Shown: piece after piece, positions 23,218 through 34,499 of the stretch
Position numbering within the stretch: the first letter of the stretch is position 1
How the letters are laid out: every line of letters begins with the position of its first letter
NCBI GenBank assembly: GCA_013368315.1
Contig: JAACJM010000165.1
Location: 1 to 64,000 of the forward strand
Direction: 5' to 3'
From: Tetrapyrgos nigripes
Lineage: Eukaryota > Basidiomycota > Agaricomycetes > Agaricales > Campanellaceae
DNA: 64,000 bases
Program-made: the position numbers and the translations under genes
The notes under the pieces: generated by a model
Databases searched by the model: none
What the model was told of the DNA's origin: nothing
Seen by the model: the letters and a program-made list of their open reading frames with translations, nothing else

Positions 23218-24351
23218 TATGTTTGGTCAAGGTCGGACAGCCGTCGGTCTTGAAGTGATGATGGCTAAGGAAATGTCTCAAGTTTTGTTTGCAGATGCTT
23301 TCCAAAATTGTTGATTAACAACATTGACCAAAACGGGCTCAAAGAGCTAGGTTCCCAGAAGTGAGCCGATCGCGAGCGCCCATTGTGTCCTTGTTCTGAA
23401 GACCTGCTGTTTTTGGAACAAGGTAACCTGGGCCATTTGGATTTGAGGTCGTGGGCGTCATCGTATGTCTCGTAGTAGAGACCACTGCAAGATTGACGAG
23501 CGCAGGCAATGCTACAGCCAAGGAACGGAGAGCAGGAGGTCGGTGGCCAGACTCTGAGAAATAATTTCAAGTTTTGAAATTTGAAACTCCGCGGCGTCAT
23601 TTCAGACTGAGGACGAGTCTAGCGATCACTTTTTACTTTTTGACTTCAACATGGTCCTGTTCTCGGAATCTTAAGTAAAGTCCCTTCCCCGTCATCTTCT
23701 GAAGCTGAAGACAAACACTCCACTGGTATTGCCACCGGATTTCCGAAGTTCTATGGTGCCTTCCCAGATACAGAACCTGGACCCATCCCTAATGAAAAGC
23801 CTTCGAAATGACAATTGCCTTATATCTTCATCTGAAGATCAAGGTGCCGAACACACTATCTACTCGTATTCCATCCTCCAAACCCGCAGACCGCGGAATG
23901 GAACTCCCCTGAACGGTGCTCTGGTTTTGGGATAGAACCATATGCACGGACGGTCGGTCCTCTTTCACTCACTGAATCAAACTTAATCCGTGATTATAGG
24001 CATGTACAGGCATGTACTCTTTGATTGCGCTGTCGTTACTTGGTGGTTTCAATTATCTGGAACCAACTTGGATAAACCTTACCGGAAATGGATTCGGGCT
24101 TGACAGCTTTAACGGTGCATATATGAGACACGAGCGGCGTTTGTGGTCGCTTTAGCTCGGTATTTCCAGCCCAATGGTCATTGTCGGAGACTCTCTGCTG
24201 ACTCATGTTCTGACAGCGCACTCCCAGCCCGAGCTTGACGCTGGAATGCTGTAGTTCTTGTAGCACTGACTAGAAGGTGGCTCCCATCATCAACGTGCAA
24301 TCTTTAAGTACTGAGCTTTACAGGCTTGGCTCGACTCTGCACTTCAAAGAC
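23218..24351. other. intergenic
   Basis: This is the divergent region between the BTB-like gene and the short gene at 24352. Frames here (for example 23265–23600 minus and 23729–23935 plus) have no splice support or recognisable motifs. Confidence 0.5.
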
Positions 24352-24730
24352 ATGATGCCCCACAGGTAAACCTACTTGATGTCCATTCTCGACCAATGTC
24401 ACTAACGCACACTATAGTGACTTCGTGGCATCTGTAACACCAGGAGATCCCTCAGCGGCCCCAACTGCCAGGTTGAGCGTCTTTGGGAACGCTCATCAAG
24501 TGTCGCTTACTGATGCAAGAGTCAACGTCGTCGGAAGAGATCATATTATCGAGATACACCATCATCACTACTATCATTCCTCTAACCTTCTTCCACCGAT
24601 GCCGGAGTCTTCTAGCGGTGTGGGTGCAGCGATTACTGAGTTGGTTTGCGAGACACCATCCCGGGTCTGCAACATTTTCCGTGCTGTCCAAGAGTTCGTG
24701 GTGAAAATCGGGAGATTGGTTACCTACTAG
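24352..24730 (+). CDS. short protein with NVVG-HHHH module, 108 aa
   Basis: Exon 1 (24352–24365, ATGATGCCCCACAG) joins exon 2 (24418–24730) through a 52-nt intron with donor GTAAAC, branch CTAAC and acceptor ACTATAG. The result is 108 aa. Residues about 25–50 read FGNAHQVSLTDARVNVVG and then RDHIIEIHHHHYYHSS, an alternating-hydrophobic stretch followed by a His cluster. The rest is a short helical tail (CNIFRAVQEFVVKIGRL). The same module starts the protein at 28867. In my memory, related 'NA…V.I…VNVVG' N-termini occur in Agaricomycetes ahead of many different domains, including NTPases. Function is unknown; the His cluster could bind metal, which is inference. Confidence 0.6.
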
Positions 24731-25472
24731 AATGTTCCACATGTACTACTAGTCCGGATTAGATCCTTTAGGACTTCATGTACTATGGACCGCAGCATCC
24801 TAACAATGATCATTGTCATAATCAAACTAACATTTTGTTCCCTTGCTCTCGCTCGGGCGTCAGCCAGACACTTCAACGGGCACCGATTTCTTCATTGCGC
24901 ATGCTCACCCCTCCAATGACCTCGATGATGACACAGGCAAATGAGATCACTTTAATGTTTCAGTTCCTTTGTTATTATGGGTGGCTTACAGGAAACGTGT
25001 ATTACTTTTTTTTTTTGGAACTTCTAGCTTCGCCGATAATCTTTTCGCAATATTGACGTGCATTCCTCATCATCACTGAGCTCAAAACTGCGTCAGCGTT
25101 GCAGCTCAAGGTACGAATGCAGTTTTATACATTGGTTTGGAGTTCGAACTGACATAAAAAGAAGCCAACATACTAAACTGGGAACTTCTTTGGAATGGAG
25201 GTTAATTAACGTTGATTTCAGCCCCGCCTCGACTTAGCCGACCCTACTTCCTTGCGCAATGCAAGACGTAGGATTGCATCATCGAGGTGCTCATCGTTCG
25301 CCACTTCTAGGTAACCTATTACACTTCGCTCTCCATTGCGTTACCTCGTGAAGTCTTGAGTAAGTACCATTCTCGGGTATAAAAGCTGCCTCACAACATG
25401 AACTTTAAACCAGCATTCCCCACATCGAACTCTTCTGACAACATCATCTACACATCCAAACCATCAATCATA
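24731..25472. other. intergenic with TUDOR-gene promoter
   Basis: No gene is seen between the 108-aa gene and the TUDOR-fold gene. It contains a T run near 25005 and the TATA element listed separately. Confidence 0.5.
25378..25385 (+). promoter_or_regulatory. TATA box of the TUDOR-fold gene
   Basis: GGGTATAAAAGC lies about 95 nt before the ATG at 25473, a usual position for a fungal TATA element. Confidence 0.55.
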
Positions 25473-25952
25473 ATGTCTCCCTCCACCAACAAAGCCAACA
25501 AAGCCTCCAACCCTGAGTACGAGGTTCGTCGTGCTGATCCTATGGCCACTCTCGATTTTTATTTTTATTTTTACTTTTGGCTAACGGACTGATCCTTTCG
25601 CTTTGCAGGTTGGTGACCACGTCGAGTACCAAGCCATCGGTGGGGGCAACGTCCCCAACTCCACTACCACCGGTGAAATCACCGATGTCGTCGACAGCAA
25701 AGCTCCAGCTGGAGACACCGGCAACCGAGTTAACGTAAGGGTCTCCTTATTACTCAGAACTTTAGTCCTGACATATTGCGCCTCCTCACAGGCTTCTGCA
25801 TCTGACCCTCGCTACGTGATTCAGAACGACAACGTACACATTTTTTGTTCGTTCAGTTACCTTGACGCTTTGCTGACTCGTGCATTCTCTAGACTGGCAA
25901 AGAAACTGCCTACAAAGCCAAGAACATCACTGGCATCGTCGAGACCGAGTAA
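25473..25952 (+). CDS. hypervirulence-associated TUDOR-domain protein, 92 aa
   Basis: Four small exons (25473–25523, 25609–25734, 25792–25833, 25893–25952) give 92 aa, all in phase 0. The start is ATGTCTCCCTCC after CATCAATCATA. After a 17-residue hydrophilic lead comes VGDHVEYQAIGGG, then TTTGEITDVV, then DPRYVIQNDNTGKETAYK and NITGIVE. This is the small beta-barrel 'hypervirulence associated protein TUDOR domain' (PF11160 type), widespread in bacteria and fungi. The usual 'YxIxNDxTGK' signature is intact. No catalytic activity is known; despite the name there is no evidence of virulence. It is cytosolic by sequence. Confidence 0.9.
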
Positions 25953-26488
25953 TGGGTAGATTGCAGTTATTCTTCTGATTTGCATGCTTTGCTTGATATC
26001 GAGTTACTTGTACATAATAATCGACCAGACCGAACGGGAGTAGTAGTAGTCAAATGCATAGTGTGATTATATGAATGTCGTCCGATGAACTAGAATCTGC
26101 CACTTGAATTCTCTTCGCTATCGACGCGCTTCAAGCAGGAAACGACTCGGAGTCAAGATCACGTGGCCGCGTAAAAAAGTGGCTTTGCCGTGGCAAACGT
26201 CCAACGTTCCGCTCATCATGTTTTTAAAGAGTACGATGCGAAAAAACGCTCTCCTCCCTACTCATCGGTGTTCTTCGACCCAAATTTGGTTCAGGAACAC
26301 TCAAACCGTCTCTCTCTTTCAAACCAATCTGACCGAGGAGCACGCGCTTGTTCACCATTGGTTCAGCGAGTCGAGTGCGGTCCTGAACACATCTTCCGTA
26401 TAAAGTTTATGGTGAGTAATCGGCTTCTGTTTTGATCTACTGAGAATACTTAAATGATCATGGGCTTATCCCAAACCAGTCGCACGAC
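25953..26488. other. intergenic
   Basis: Only short unsupported frames are present between the TUDOR-fold gene and the deaminase-fold gene. Confidence 0.5.
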
Positions 26489-27348
26489 ATGACTCGCAAG
26501 ACCCTGGCATACTTCGCTTTTTTCTGGTTACTCATCTGTTCTGTCTCGGGTCATCAAGTTGATCAACATAATATGACCCCTCTTCAAGATGTTCTCATCA
26601 ACCCGGAGGCCACGGTCAATAGCATTCCATTCAGTACCAGAGCGCATTGGATGAGACGAGCAAACCAGGCTCTGACCGAACTCACCACTCCCTGCACGTT
26701 TTCTCCATTTGCGAGTGTTGTTGTAAACCATACAGCAGCAGGTTTGGGGGAACTAGTTTGCATTGGAGTTAATTCAAACACTAAAGTCGGGAATCCTACT
26801 CTCCATGGTACGCTGTAAATTACCGTCTCATCGGTAATCTACTCATTGACGTGTACAGGGGAGATCGCTGCTATTAATAATTGTACCGCCGTTCTTACGG
26901 ATCCTCGTGGTCCATATAGTCTGACAGCAAGTCAAGCACAAGCTGCCTTCACAGAGTTCAGCCTCTATACAAATGCCGAAAGTTGTCCTATGGTGAGTGA
27001 CAACTGCTGCTTCTCTTACGTTGCGTTGACCGGACGTTCCATGCCAAGTGCGCCTCTGCTATCCGATGGGCGGGTTTCCGCGAATATATCTATGGAACAA
27101 GCATGGAAACATTGGTTAGGGAGGGTTGGAGTCAAATTCGTATCTCTTCCCTGGAAGTACTGCGGCAATCAATGGATTTGCCAAACCCTGTCAGGTTGAT
27201 TGGAGAGGTTTTGGCGAACGAGACCGATCCATATTTCCTTTGGCAGTTTAATCCTGCGAATGCATGTCCCCGGGTTGTTCGAGGGTTGGCAACAGCTGTA
27301 AGGCAGTGTAGCTCGAGGAGGAGGAGGAGGAATGTATTACTCGGGTAA
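26489..27348 (+). CDS. secreted cytidine/deoxycytidylate deaminase-fold protein, 250 aa
   Basis: Three exons (26489–26807, 26859–26992, 27049–27348) give 250 aa, with donors GTACGC and GTGAGT. Residues 1–21 (MTRKTLAYFAFFWLLICSVSG) are a signal peptide. The zinc site is complete across two junctions: HGEIAAI (HxE) is made at the first, and ESCPMCASAIRW (CxxC) at the second. The deaminase core before it has VVVNHTAAGLGELVCIG. This is a CMP/dCMP-type or tRNA-adenosine-deaminase-like fold, and the Ser in SCPMC replaces the common Pro. Secretion is unusual for a family that normally works on intracellular nucleosides, so the substrate is open. The C-terminus is Arg-rich (CSSRRRRRNVLLG). Confidence 0.88.
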
Positions 27349-28866
27349 GTTGTCTCTCCTTTAGTTTATCGATGGACTTTTCCTGAGACTCTTCTTCAAG
27401 CGGTTACTTACTGGGGATGTCTTTGTATCCTGAGTGCCCACGTATGGAATTACAAAATCAACTCGACAGTTGATTCTGTCTCGTCGATATCCTTTTGGAT
27501 TGTGTGCTAACGGCGATTATGAAAAATCTTGTCATCGAAGTCATCACCTGTCGCATCGGTATCTCAATTGATTTCCCGCTCGCCCTCCTCGTTGCCAATA
27601 GTCCAGGTATCCTTACACGCGCCCTCAGACTGATTTCCAAAAATGTCGATCTCCCCAATCTCTCTTTGGGCTGTCTTCGTCTTTTCCGTATCTTTTCTGT
27701 CGGGCTTAAGGTGGAACAGCCTCTGCAAGTACAAGCACAAAACACCCGACACGATTACCGTGATTCCTCATCCCCGGTTGAGTGGTTCTCGAGACGACGC
27801 CCACGACTACCATGAGGCCCTGCACCGCGCCCGCCGCCCGCCTTAAAGCCTTCTAATCTGTAAGGGTATAGTGCATCTCTCTATCAACCATGCACGCACC
27901 GCAGATGCCCAGTCCGATCCTGAGGCATTCCTACATCGTCCATGCTCATGCTGAAGTCAAACAGTCAAACGTTACTAAACCCATGTATTCTCGTCCATTC
28001 TGGGGTTACTCGCCAGGGACCGGAAGCAGTCTCTAATGCCCTATGACGCTACTTATTGCAGGTAATTCCCCCTTTGTTGCCAGATGGAATAGAGGGTCAA
28101 AGCAGTATCTATTGCCTTATTGCACGACCAATTTAACACTTTGGCTCACTGAAGTGGCACAATGGTCTACACCTCGGAAACAAAATGGGGTCTATCTAGA
28201 TTGAACTTTGTTTTCGTTCGAGGAAGTATGCTTGTTGAGATGTCAGAAAGACCTCCTTTTGACCCAGAATGCAACGCTGGGTGAGATAACTAGAGGATCT
28301 GATCAGGCAATTCTAAGTGTGGTGCACCTGAAATTATTGGGTGAAGGTATATCGTAAGTATTCTCATCTTCTGTATTGGAGCTGTTGGATCGTGACATAG
28401 CTTCAAGTTCGGAATCTAGACGAGTACGGCAATGTCACTGTCAGTCAAGAATTCGAACTCGAAGTTGACGGGAGCTTTTACTGATTTATCGATTTCCTCA
28501 GGCTGTGTGTGCCTTGGACTTCTTACAACTTATGTTTGACTTACGAAGATCCTCGAAGATCCTGTTCAAGCGTTTTGCACACTTTTTTTTTCTTGGCCGT
28601 GTAAAACAACAATAGAAAGAATAGAAAGCGAAGAGAACGGAGGGCTACACTAAGCACATCCCTGCTCTACCCCAATTCTGATTTATTTCCATTCCAGTTT
28701 AACAACACGAAGATGAGAAGAGCTGCATGGTTTCGGCCGGTTTGGTTTTTCGGTGAGGGTTCGAGGGTTTTATATAAACTTCGTTCGGAACAACGTGAGT
28801 CACTCAACATTTCTTCGCCGCGCCACCTTCAAAGTTGACCCTCATTTCGTCCTACCTTCCAGCTCT
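27349..28866. other. intergenic, possible small ORF
   Basis: A plus-strand frame at 27643–27846 starts with ATG and encodes 67 aa. It has a hydrophobic start (WAVFVFSVSFLSG) that could be a signal anchor, followed by a His/Arg-rich tail. No intron or homologue supports it. The remainder to 28.77 kb shows nothing. TATATAAA at 28771 precedes the next gene by 96 nt and is a plausible TATA box. Confidence 0.4.
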
Positions 28867-29810
28867 ATGCCTAGGAGAAGAGACCCCGCATCCGGAAACT
28901 TCGCCAATCCACCTGGAATAGGGGTGATGAATGGCGCCGAAGGCGTCAACATTTCAAACGCCCAGGTTAACGTAGTGGGCGGAAACTATATTACGGTTTA
29001 CCACCATCATCACCCCATCACTAATCCTGGACCAACGCAGGCGCCTGCCACGCAAGCAGACCAGTCTCTTAATAACTCCGTGGACGAAGGGCCTGGGGGC
29101 TCTGCTACTTCACCCGGTGCGCTTAGACAAAGCACCCGGAGGCGAGGGAGGGAAGCACGGCGATGCATTTTGCTTCGTTTCTTCGATGGTTTTCTGGTGG
29201 CGGTAAACGCTAGGTGTGTAGTACGCTTCTTTCTCGACTGGCCAGGTATACTTATTCTGCTATGTCTGGTATGGCATTTCCCCCACATCGACTCTATTGT
29301 CGAACATCCTCGTGCAGATCCTCCCGCGTCCAGCAGCAGAATTTTCGAGGGGATTCTGACCACGCTCAGCCGGAAATCCCCCTTGATTCAATAGTTAATA
29401 ACGGGGGAATACCCAACCTCTCCAACCCGATGCACTCTCCGATGCCATCCAGCTCTACTTATGATTGCCCTCCTGGTGCAGTGGCAAATGTGCAGATGCC
29501 GTCCCCCTCCATACCACCTTCACCTGCGAGTCCACGGACTCTGTCTTCTTCATATACTCTTCCACCAACTCCTCTATCTCCCGAAGAAATGCCCAGGCCC
29601 TTTGTCCCCATCATCAGCCGCCGCGCCACCGCGCCGCCTTTCATGTTTCCCCAAAACGTCCATGACTCTCAGGAAATGCCGACAGCGTCAATACCCATGC
29701 CAGTTCCGTCTACTCAGAATCATTCCTTACAACGATCTGCTACGACGTTTTTCTACAATCAAAGGCATGATGAGCGTTCACAAGCTAGGCCTTACCCGCC
29801 AATTCTTTAA
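28867..29810 (+). CDS. NVVG-HHHH module protein with Pro-rich tail, about 279 aa
   Basis: Exon 1 (28867–29213) starts MPRRRDPASGNF. It carries the module MNGAEGVNISNAQVNVVG and then GNYITVYHHHHP at about residues 20–50, followed by a Ser/Gly linker and RREARRCILLRFF-like basic helix. Joining to 29318–29810 (donor GTGTGT, acceptor TCGTGCAG) keeps frame and adds a Pro/Ser-rich disordered tail (PTPLSPEEMPRPFVP). Total 279 aa. The intron could instead be retained: the frame then runs to 29394 and gives a hydrophobic segment (WPGILILLCLVWHF). Other donors (GTAAAC 29203, GTATAC) are possible. It shares its module with the 24.35-kb gene, so the two are probable paralogues at the N-terminus. Confidence 0.6.
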
Positions 29811-30571
29811 CCGCCGCGCAGCATGGATATAGCTGCCGCAGCCACGAACACTTGTTGACCTGGAACTTCGTCATCCGATTCCGAAATCCCCAAATCACCC
29901 CAGCGCTAGGATTAGCAGTGGGCCATGGCCAGGACTCTGTGGAGGCTAGCGGCACCGTAACGGATTAAATTTTACAAGCGCTAAAATCGAAAACAATAGT
30001 TTGATGCGTTTGCGATCTATCATTCTTTGATATCACTCATTGTTATAGGCTGGCAGGACCACGTAGAAACAACGTAGAAATCCGGTATACTCATACAACG
30101 ACTATAGGTAGTGAAATCAACTTCAAGCCGAGAATCTCGAGACTCTTCCTTCATTTCAATGTCGATCATTTCTCCGGAGTGTATTGTATTAGTGTACACT
30201 GTAGTAAAGCCTGCCAAAAACCTTGAAAGGCTGATTGTGAAGAGTTGACTTAGGTTGTGACGTCGACGTAGAATATAATTGGTATGACGGACTCGAGAAC
30301 GACATCTCATCAAGCCATTGACGTAGTGGTTAAATCTAGTAAAGGTACATAGATTAATATAGAAACAAAAACGAGGGAAAGACGATTACTATATGAGATT
30401 GGAATGAGTAAAGTTGAAAGGGAAAGGAGTGACGGTAAGTAGAGCAAGGATCAACAGCTCATGTAGTAGTATGTCATCAGTTCTAGGATTAGACTCAATC
30501 AAGAAAAAAGAGAAGGATTCAGTTGAGAGACAGATTGCGATATCAGATACAAGCAAGCCCGAGAGCACCTC
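29811..30571. other. intergenic
   Basis: No gene is supported here. A minus-strand frame at 30020–30313 (97 aa) has no recognisable motif. Confidence 0.5.
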
Positions 30572-31357
30572 TACTTTCTGTAGTAGGACCTCCGGGGCAA
30601 CGGAGGAGATCTGGGACTCTGTCTCAAAGGAGACTCTTTGAACGGAACATAACCAGGACCTCCCGAGTTCGAGTAAACGGTCCTACCAGTGACAAGGTTG
30701 GGCACAGGAGCAGGAATCTCCCTTACTACCCTGGAGGTTGAAGCTTGACTGGAACCAGGACGAGTAGCACGAGCAGTAGTGCCAGAAGCAGACGAAATAG
30801 TAGCCTTCTTGGGGGAGGCGCCGTGGTTTTCTTCCTTGTAGTCGGGGTTCCCGAGACTCGAGTAGTCCTAGCTATGGTCTTCTTGGGAGTGGGCGCCTTT
30901 CGTCGGGAAGGAAGTGAAGGAGGAAGATCTTCTGGCTCGGGACAGATATCCTTGAGACTAACATAAATATTCTTAATGCTGCTGCTCCTTTGCTGGCCAA
31001 GGGTTGGTTTGCCGTCTGGACCGTCAAACTCGACGATTCTGTCGTCCTCCGTGCGGGTGGTTGGATCTAGCCTGGTGTATTGAGGTAGATTCGACGTGAG
31101 GTTCTCATTAGAATTGGGGAAGAGGATGGGAGCGTAGGGTTTCTGGAGGAGACGATGATAGGAATGTCAATATGAGGACACGGTGGCAGGAGGATACAGG
31201 ATACTAGCGAACGCACCTCTGCGACACCTTCGCCTTCTAAAGCCTGGGTGATGCGTCGAGCCATCTCCATTATGTCCCTCGGTGGGTGGGTAGCGTTGGG
31301 GTCTGTGGGGTAAAATTCGTTGTAGACTTGGGCGATTGGGTCTTCAGAGGATGGCAT
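30572..31357 (-). pseudogene. basic Pro/Thr-rich protein with homopolymer frameshift
   Basis: Exon 1 (31217–31357, MPSSEDPIAQVYNEFYP) joins exon 2 (from 31142) with donor GTGCGT and acceptor CCTCCAG. Reading continues through a motif-like YTRLDPTTRTEDDRIVEFD, then KKTIARTTRVSGTPTTRKKT. At the G-run 30811–30815 (five C on the coding strand) the frame breaks. As written, the frame continues with a Leu-rich tail and ends at 30726. In the next frame, open sequence of the same basic Thr/Ser/Pro composition resumes (KKATISSASGTTARATRPG) and runs to a stop at 30572. A single missing C would explain this. The function is unknown. The lesion may be real or an assembly error; the first exon and exon 2 up to the run are well supported. 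Confidence 0.6.
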
Positions 31358-32309
31358 GATAGACGGTGATAAGAGCGATATAAGGGTTTGATAGATGTTT
31401 GGAACGTTAATGAAAGTGAGGCCTGCCACCAGTGGTAAGCTGTTGAGGACTGAAAAGGAACGAGTGCAAGAAGGGATGATGTGGGTACTGGGTAGGAGCG
31501 AGTCTTGAAGTTGGCCCGTTTATGTACGAAAAATGAGAACCAACAACGTGATCAGAAGGACCAAAAGTAGAACACAAAGAGTGACGAAGCCGTAGGACAA
31601 TGAACACCGTACAAAAAGGCAATTGTGGTCCTTGTTTCCAAAATTTGAGGGAAATGCTGATAACACCAGTCCATGCCGAGCAGGAGATGCAAAAATGCCT
31701 TAGCCGGCTCAAGATTCGGCTCAGGATCTAACCAAATAGTCGACAGTTGGTCCATGTACTGCTTGAGTTCTTCAGTCGACAGCCCCAGAAGAGATAGAAA
31801 TAGTTGCTAGTACTTTCTACCGACAATGCAGAAGTCTGTAGAACGAGTTGGTGTCTTACTCCCGCGTCCCACGAATGCTTCGAGCTCCTGGATAGCTCAT
31901 TGCGCAGAAACTGTTACCTCTTGAATGAGGTGAGAGGCGATGAAGGCTGGAACTTGAAGGAAGTTTGGTGAACAAACAAAAGGACCAACTTGAAGTTGTT
32001 TTGACAACCAATTTGAACCATTAGGCCGCCGAAAGACAGCTCATGTGCTATGCTAAGTTCTCACAAACCCGTTTCTTTCAAAGGCCGTACACCCACAGGG
32101 AAGGATTTTCTCAGAAGGTGCTGACGGCCCCCTACATCATTTGTCTTGTTCCTCTCTTTCGGTATTCCTGGGGCGGAAAATGGAATGTATCTCTCACTGA
32201 CTCGGATCTATCCTGATGCATATATAAGGTGGGTGATCGTTACCTACTGTTCAACTCTCTACTTATCTTCCCCCAAAGTGTCCAAGAAAACCGTCTGCAC
32301 ACCTCCAAG
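31358..32309. other. intergenic upstream of HGD
   Basis: This contains the HGD promoter. A minus-strand frame at 31552–31755 (MDQLSTIWLDPEPNLEPAK…) is about 67 aa with no splice support and is not taken as a gene. Confidence 0.45.
32220..32227 (+). promoter_or_regulatory. TATA box of the HGD gene
   Basis: ATATATAAGG lies about 85 nt before the ATG at 32310. Confidence 0.55.
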
Positions 32310-34499
32310 ATGTCCAAAAACACTCTAGGTGCCTCAGCTGCAGGTGCATGGTCGACGAAACCGACCGAGAAGGACCCCTTCATGTATCAAGTTGGATTTG
32401 GTAACAGGTTTGCGAGCGAGGCAATGTGCGTCCTCTTTGGGTTTCTTCTACCGCCTGACATTAATCTTGTATTCTTCAACAGCCCAGGTGTCCTTCCAGA
32501 TGGCCAGAACATGCCTCAGAAGAATAAGTTTGAATTGTACACCGAAGGAGTGAGCTAGCAGCTTGGTATGATGGAGTCGAGACTAATCCTTTTCTAGATG
32601 ACTGGTGCCTCATTTGTCGCGCCCAGGGCGGAGAATCTGAATGCGTGAGTCCGGATGTCTTTCCTCTCGGAGCCCGAAGGTCTGCGCCCTCGGACTCCGC
32701 ATTGTAATCCTTCTCGGCGGTCTTACTTACGCATTTCACTTCCGTCAGTTGGCTCTACCGTATCCGCCCATCCGTTGCGCACCAAGGTTTCACGAAGCTC
32801 CCGGACAATCCAGACGTACGTTTTTGCAAATCTGACGCTGGTCTTCACTGTAACCCTTTATTCTCTAGTTGGAATCCAACTTCCTTCCTATCAACCCCAA
32901 AGTCCATGTATCCCCTACCCAGCTTGCCTGGCACCCACTTGACCTCCCTGATGACTCCAAGGAAGTCGATTTCATCGATGGGCTGAAGACTATCGCCGGG
33001 AATGGAGACCCTACATTGCATGAAGGATTGGCTATTCATATCTATGTCGCGAATAAGAGTATGGGTAACAGGGCCTTTGTTAACTCAGATGGAGATATGT
33101 TGATCTTGCCGCAGCAGGGGAGGTTGGATGTGCAGACTGAGTTTGGAAGGTGCGTAGAAGCCTATCTATGTATAGCCTCGCTGACCATGATTTCATAGGA
33201 TGATGATTCGTCCAGGAGAGCTGTTGGTCATTCAGAGAGGCATGAAGTTCAAAGTCAAGTTCCCTGATGGGCCTTCTCGTGGATGTGCGTCTCATGCTTT
33301 CTCTTCTTCTTCGCTATAATCTCAAGTCTTTCCTCAGACATCCAAGAGATCTTTGGCTCGCACTACCAGCTTCCCGAACTCGGTCCTCTCGGTGGACATG
33401 GTCTCGCCAATCCAAGGGACTTTGAGACCCCAGTAGCAAGCTTCGATATCGACCAGAGTCCATGGGAAAGTGAGTATACTCGTTGTTCTTCTCTACATAG
33501 ACGCTGACTTGTCCTTCCCTATCTTTCTTTCCCTGCACTTTAGTTGTATACAAGTAAGCTCGTAGACCTTAGTACCGTCATACTTCCTTTTCACCTTTAT
33601 TCCACACAGGGTCATGGGTGAACTCCACGCATGTCACCAAGGCCACACTCCCTTCGATGTCGTTGCCTGGCACGGAAACTACGTTCCATACAAATACGCT
33701 TTGGAGAAATTCGTCAACGTTGGGTCTATTTCCAAGGACCACATCGACCCTTCTATCTTCTGTGTCCTTACGGCCAAGTCTAAGGCTCATGGTGTCCCTC
33801 TGGCGGACTTTTTGATCTTCAGTCCGAGATGGGATGTTGCGTCGAATACGTTTAGGCCACCGGTGAGTTTTTTTAATTCTTTTAGGCGCCAGTTGCACCA
33901 TGGTGGATACTGACGACAATGTCTTCGAGTAGTACTACCACAGAAACTCTGCCACCGAGTTTATGGGGCTCATCTATGGAATCTATGGAGGAAGGAGTGA
34001 TGGTTTTGTTCCTGGGGCTTGCAGTTATGAGAATGGTTTCACTCCTCACGGAGGTACGTCACGGCCTGTTGTCTTCTGGAGCTTATACTGATATCTTTCA
34101 CTCTTTCTTCGTAATAGTCTCCTATGAAGAATGGTCGAAAGCAACGTCGGCCGACTTGCAGCCTATGAGGGTCCATGAGGGCACTATGGGTGCGTTTTCT
34201 TTTCTGTGCTGCAGCATGTCTTTACTAATTACGTCCCCATAGCCTTCATGTTCGAGTCAAGCATGATGTTTACCATCACTGATTTTGCGATGAACAAGTC
34301 TGGCAAACTTCATGGTACGTCTGCGTAACGCAATACTTTACCTTGGTGTGTCTGGTACTTACGCATCATCGTCACAGAACACGAGCCCAAGATGTGGGAC
34401 GACCTCAAAGGACGTTTCATGGACCATCTCGATGAGGCTAATAAGGAACTTCAGGCCGCTGGGTTGCCGGGGTTGGGTGCGGTTGTGAATGGCAAATAA
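32310..34499 (+). CDS. hgd: homogentisate 1,2-dioxygenase, 481 aa
   Basis: Thirteen exons join without a gap in frame: 32310–32425, 32483–32549, 32598–32644, 32749–32815, 32869–33149, 33199–33284, 33338–33469, 33544–33553, 33610–33862, 33933–34053, 34118–34189, 34243–34314 and 34378–34499. Exon 8 is only 10 nt. The product opens homogentisate to maleylacetoacetate with Fe(II) and O2 in Phe/Tyr breakdown, normally in the cytosol. Family motifs include [19 protein letters not shown] near the start, [19 protein letters not shown], and the metal-site region [16 protein letters not shown] followed by ENGFTPHG. Length fits the family (about 440–480 aa). No other tyrosine-catabolism genes (fumarylacetoacetase, maleylacetoacetate isomerase) are seen in the window, so it is not clustered here. 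Confidence 0.96.
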
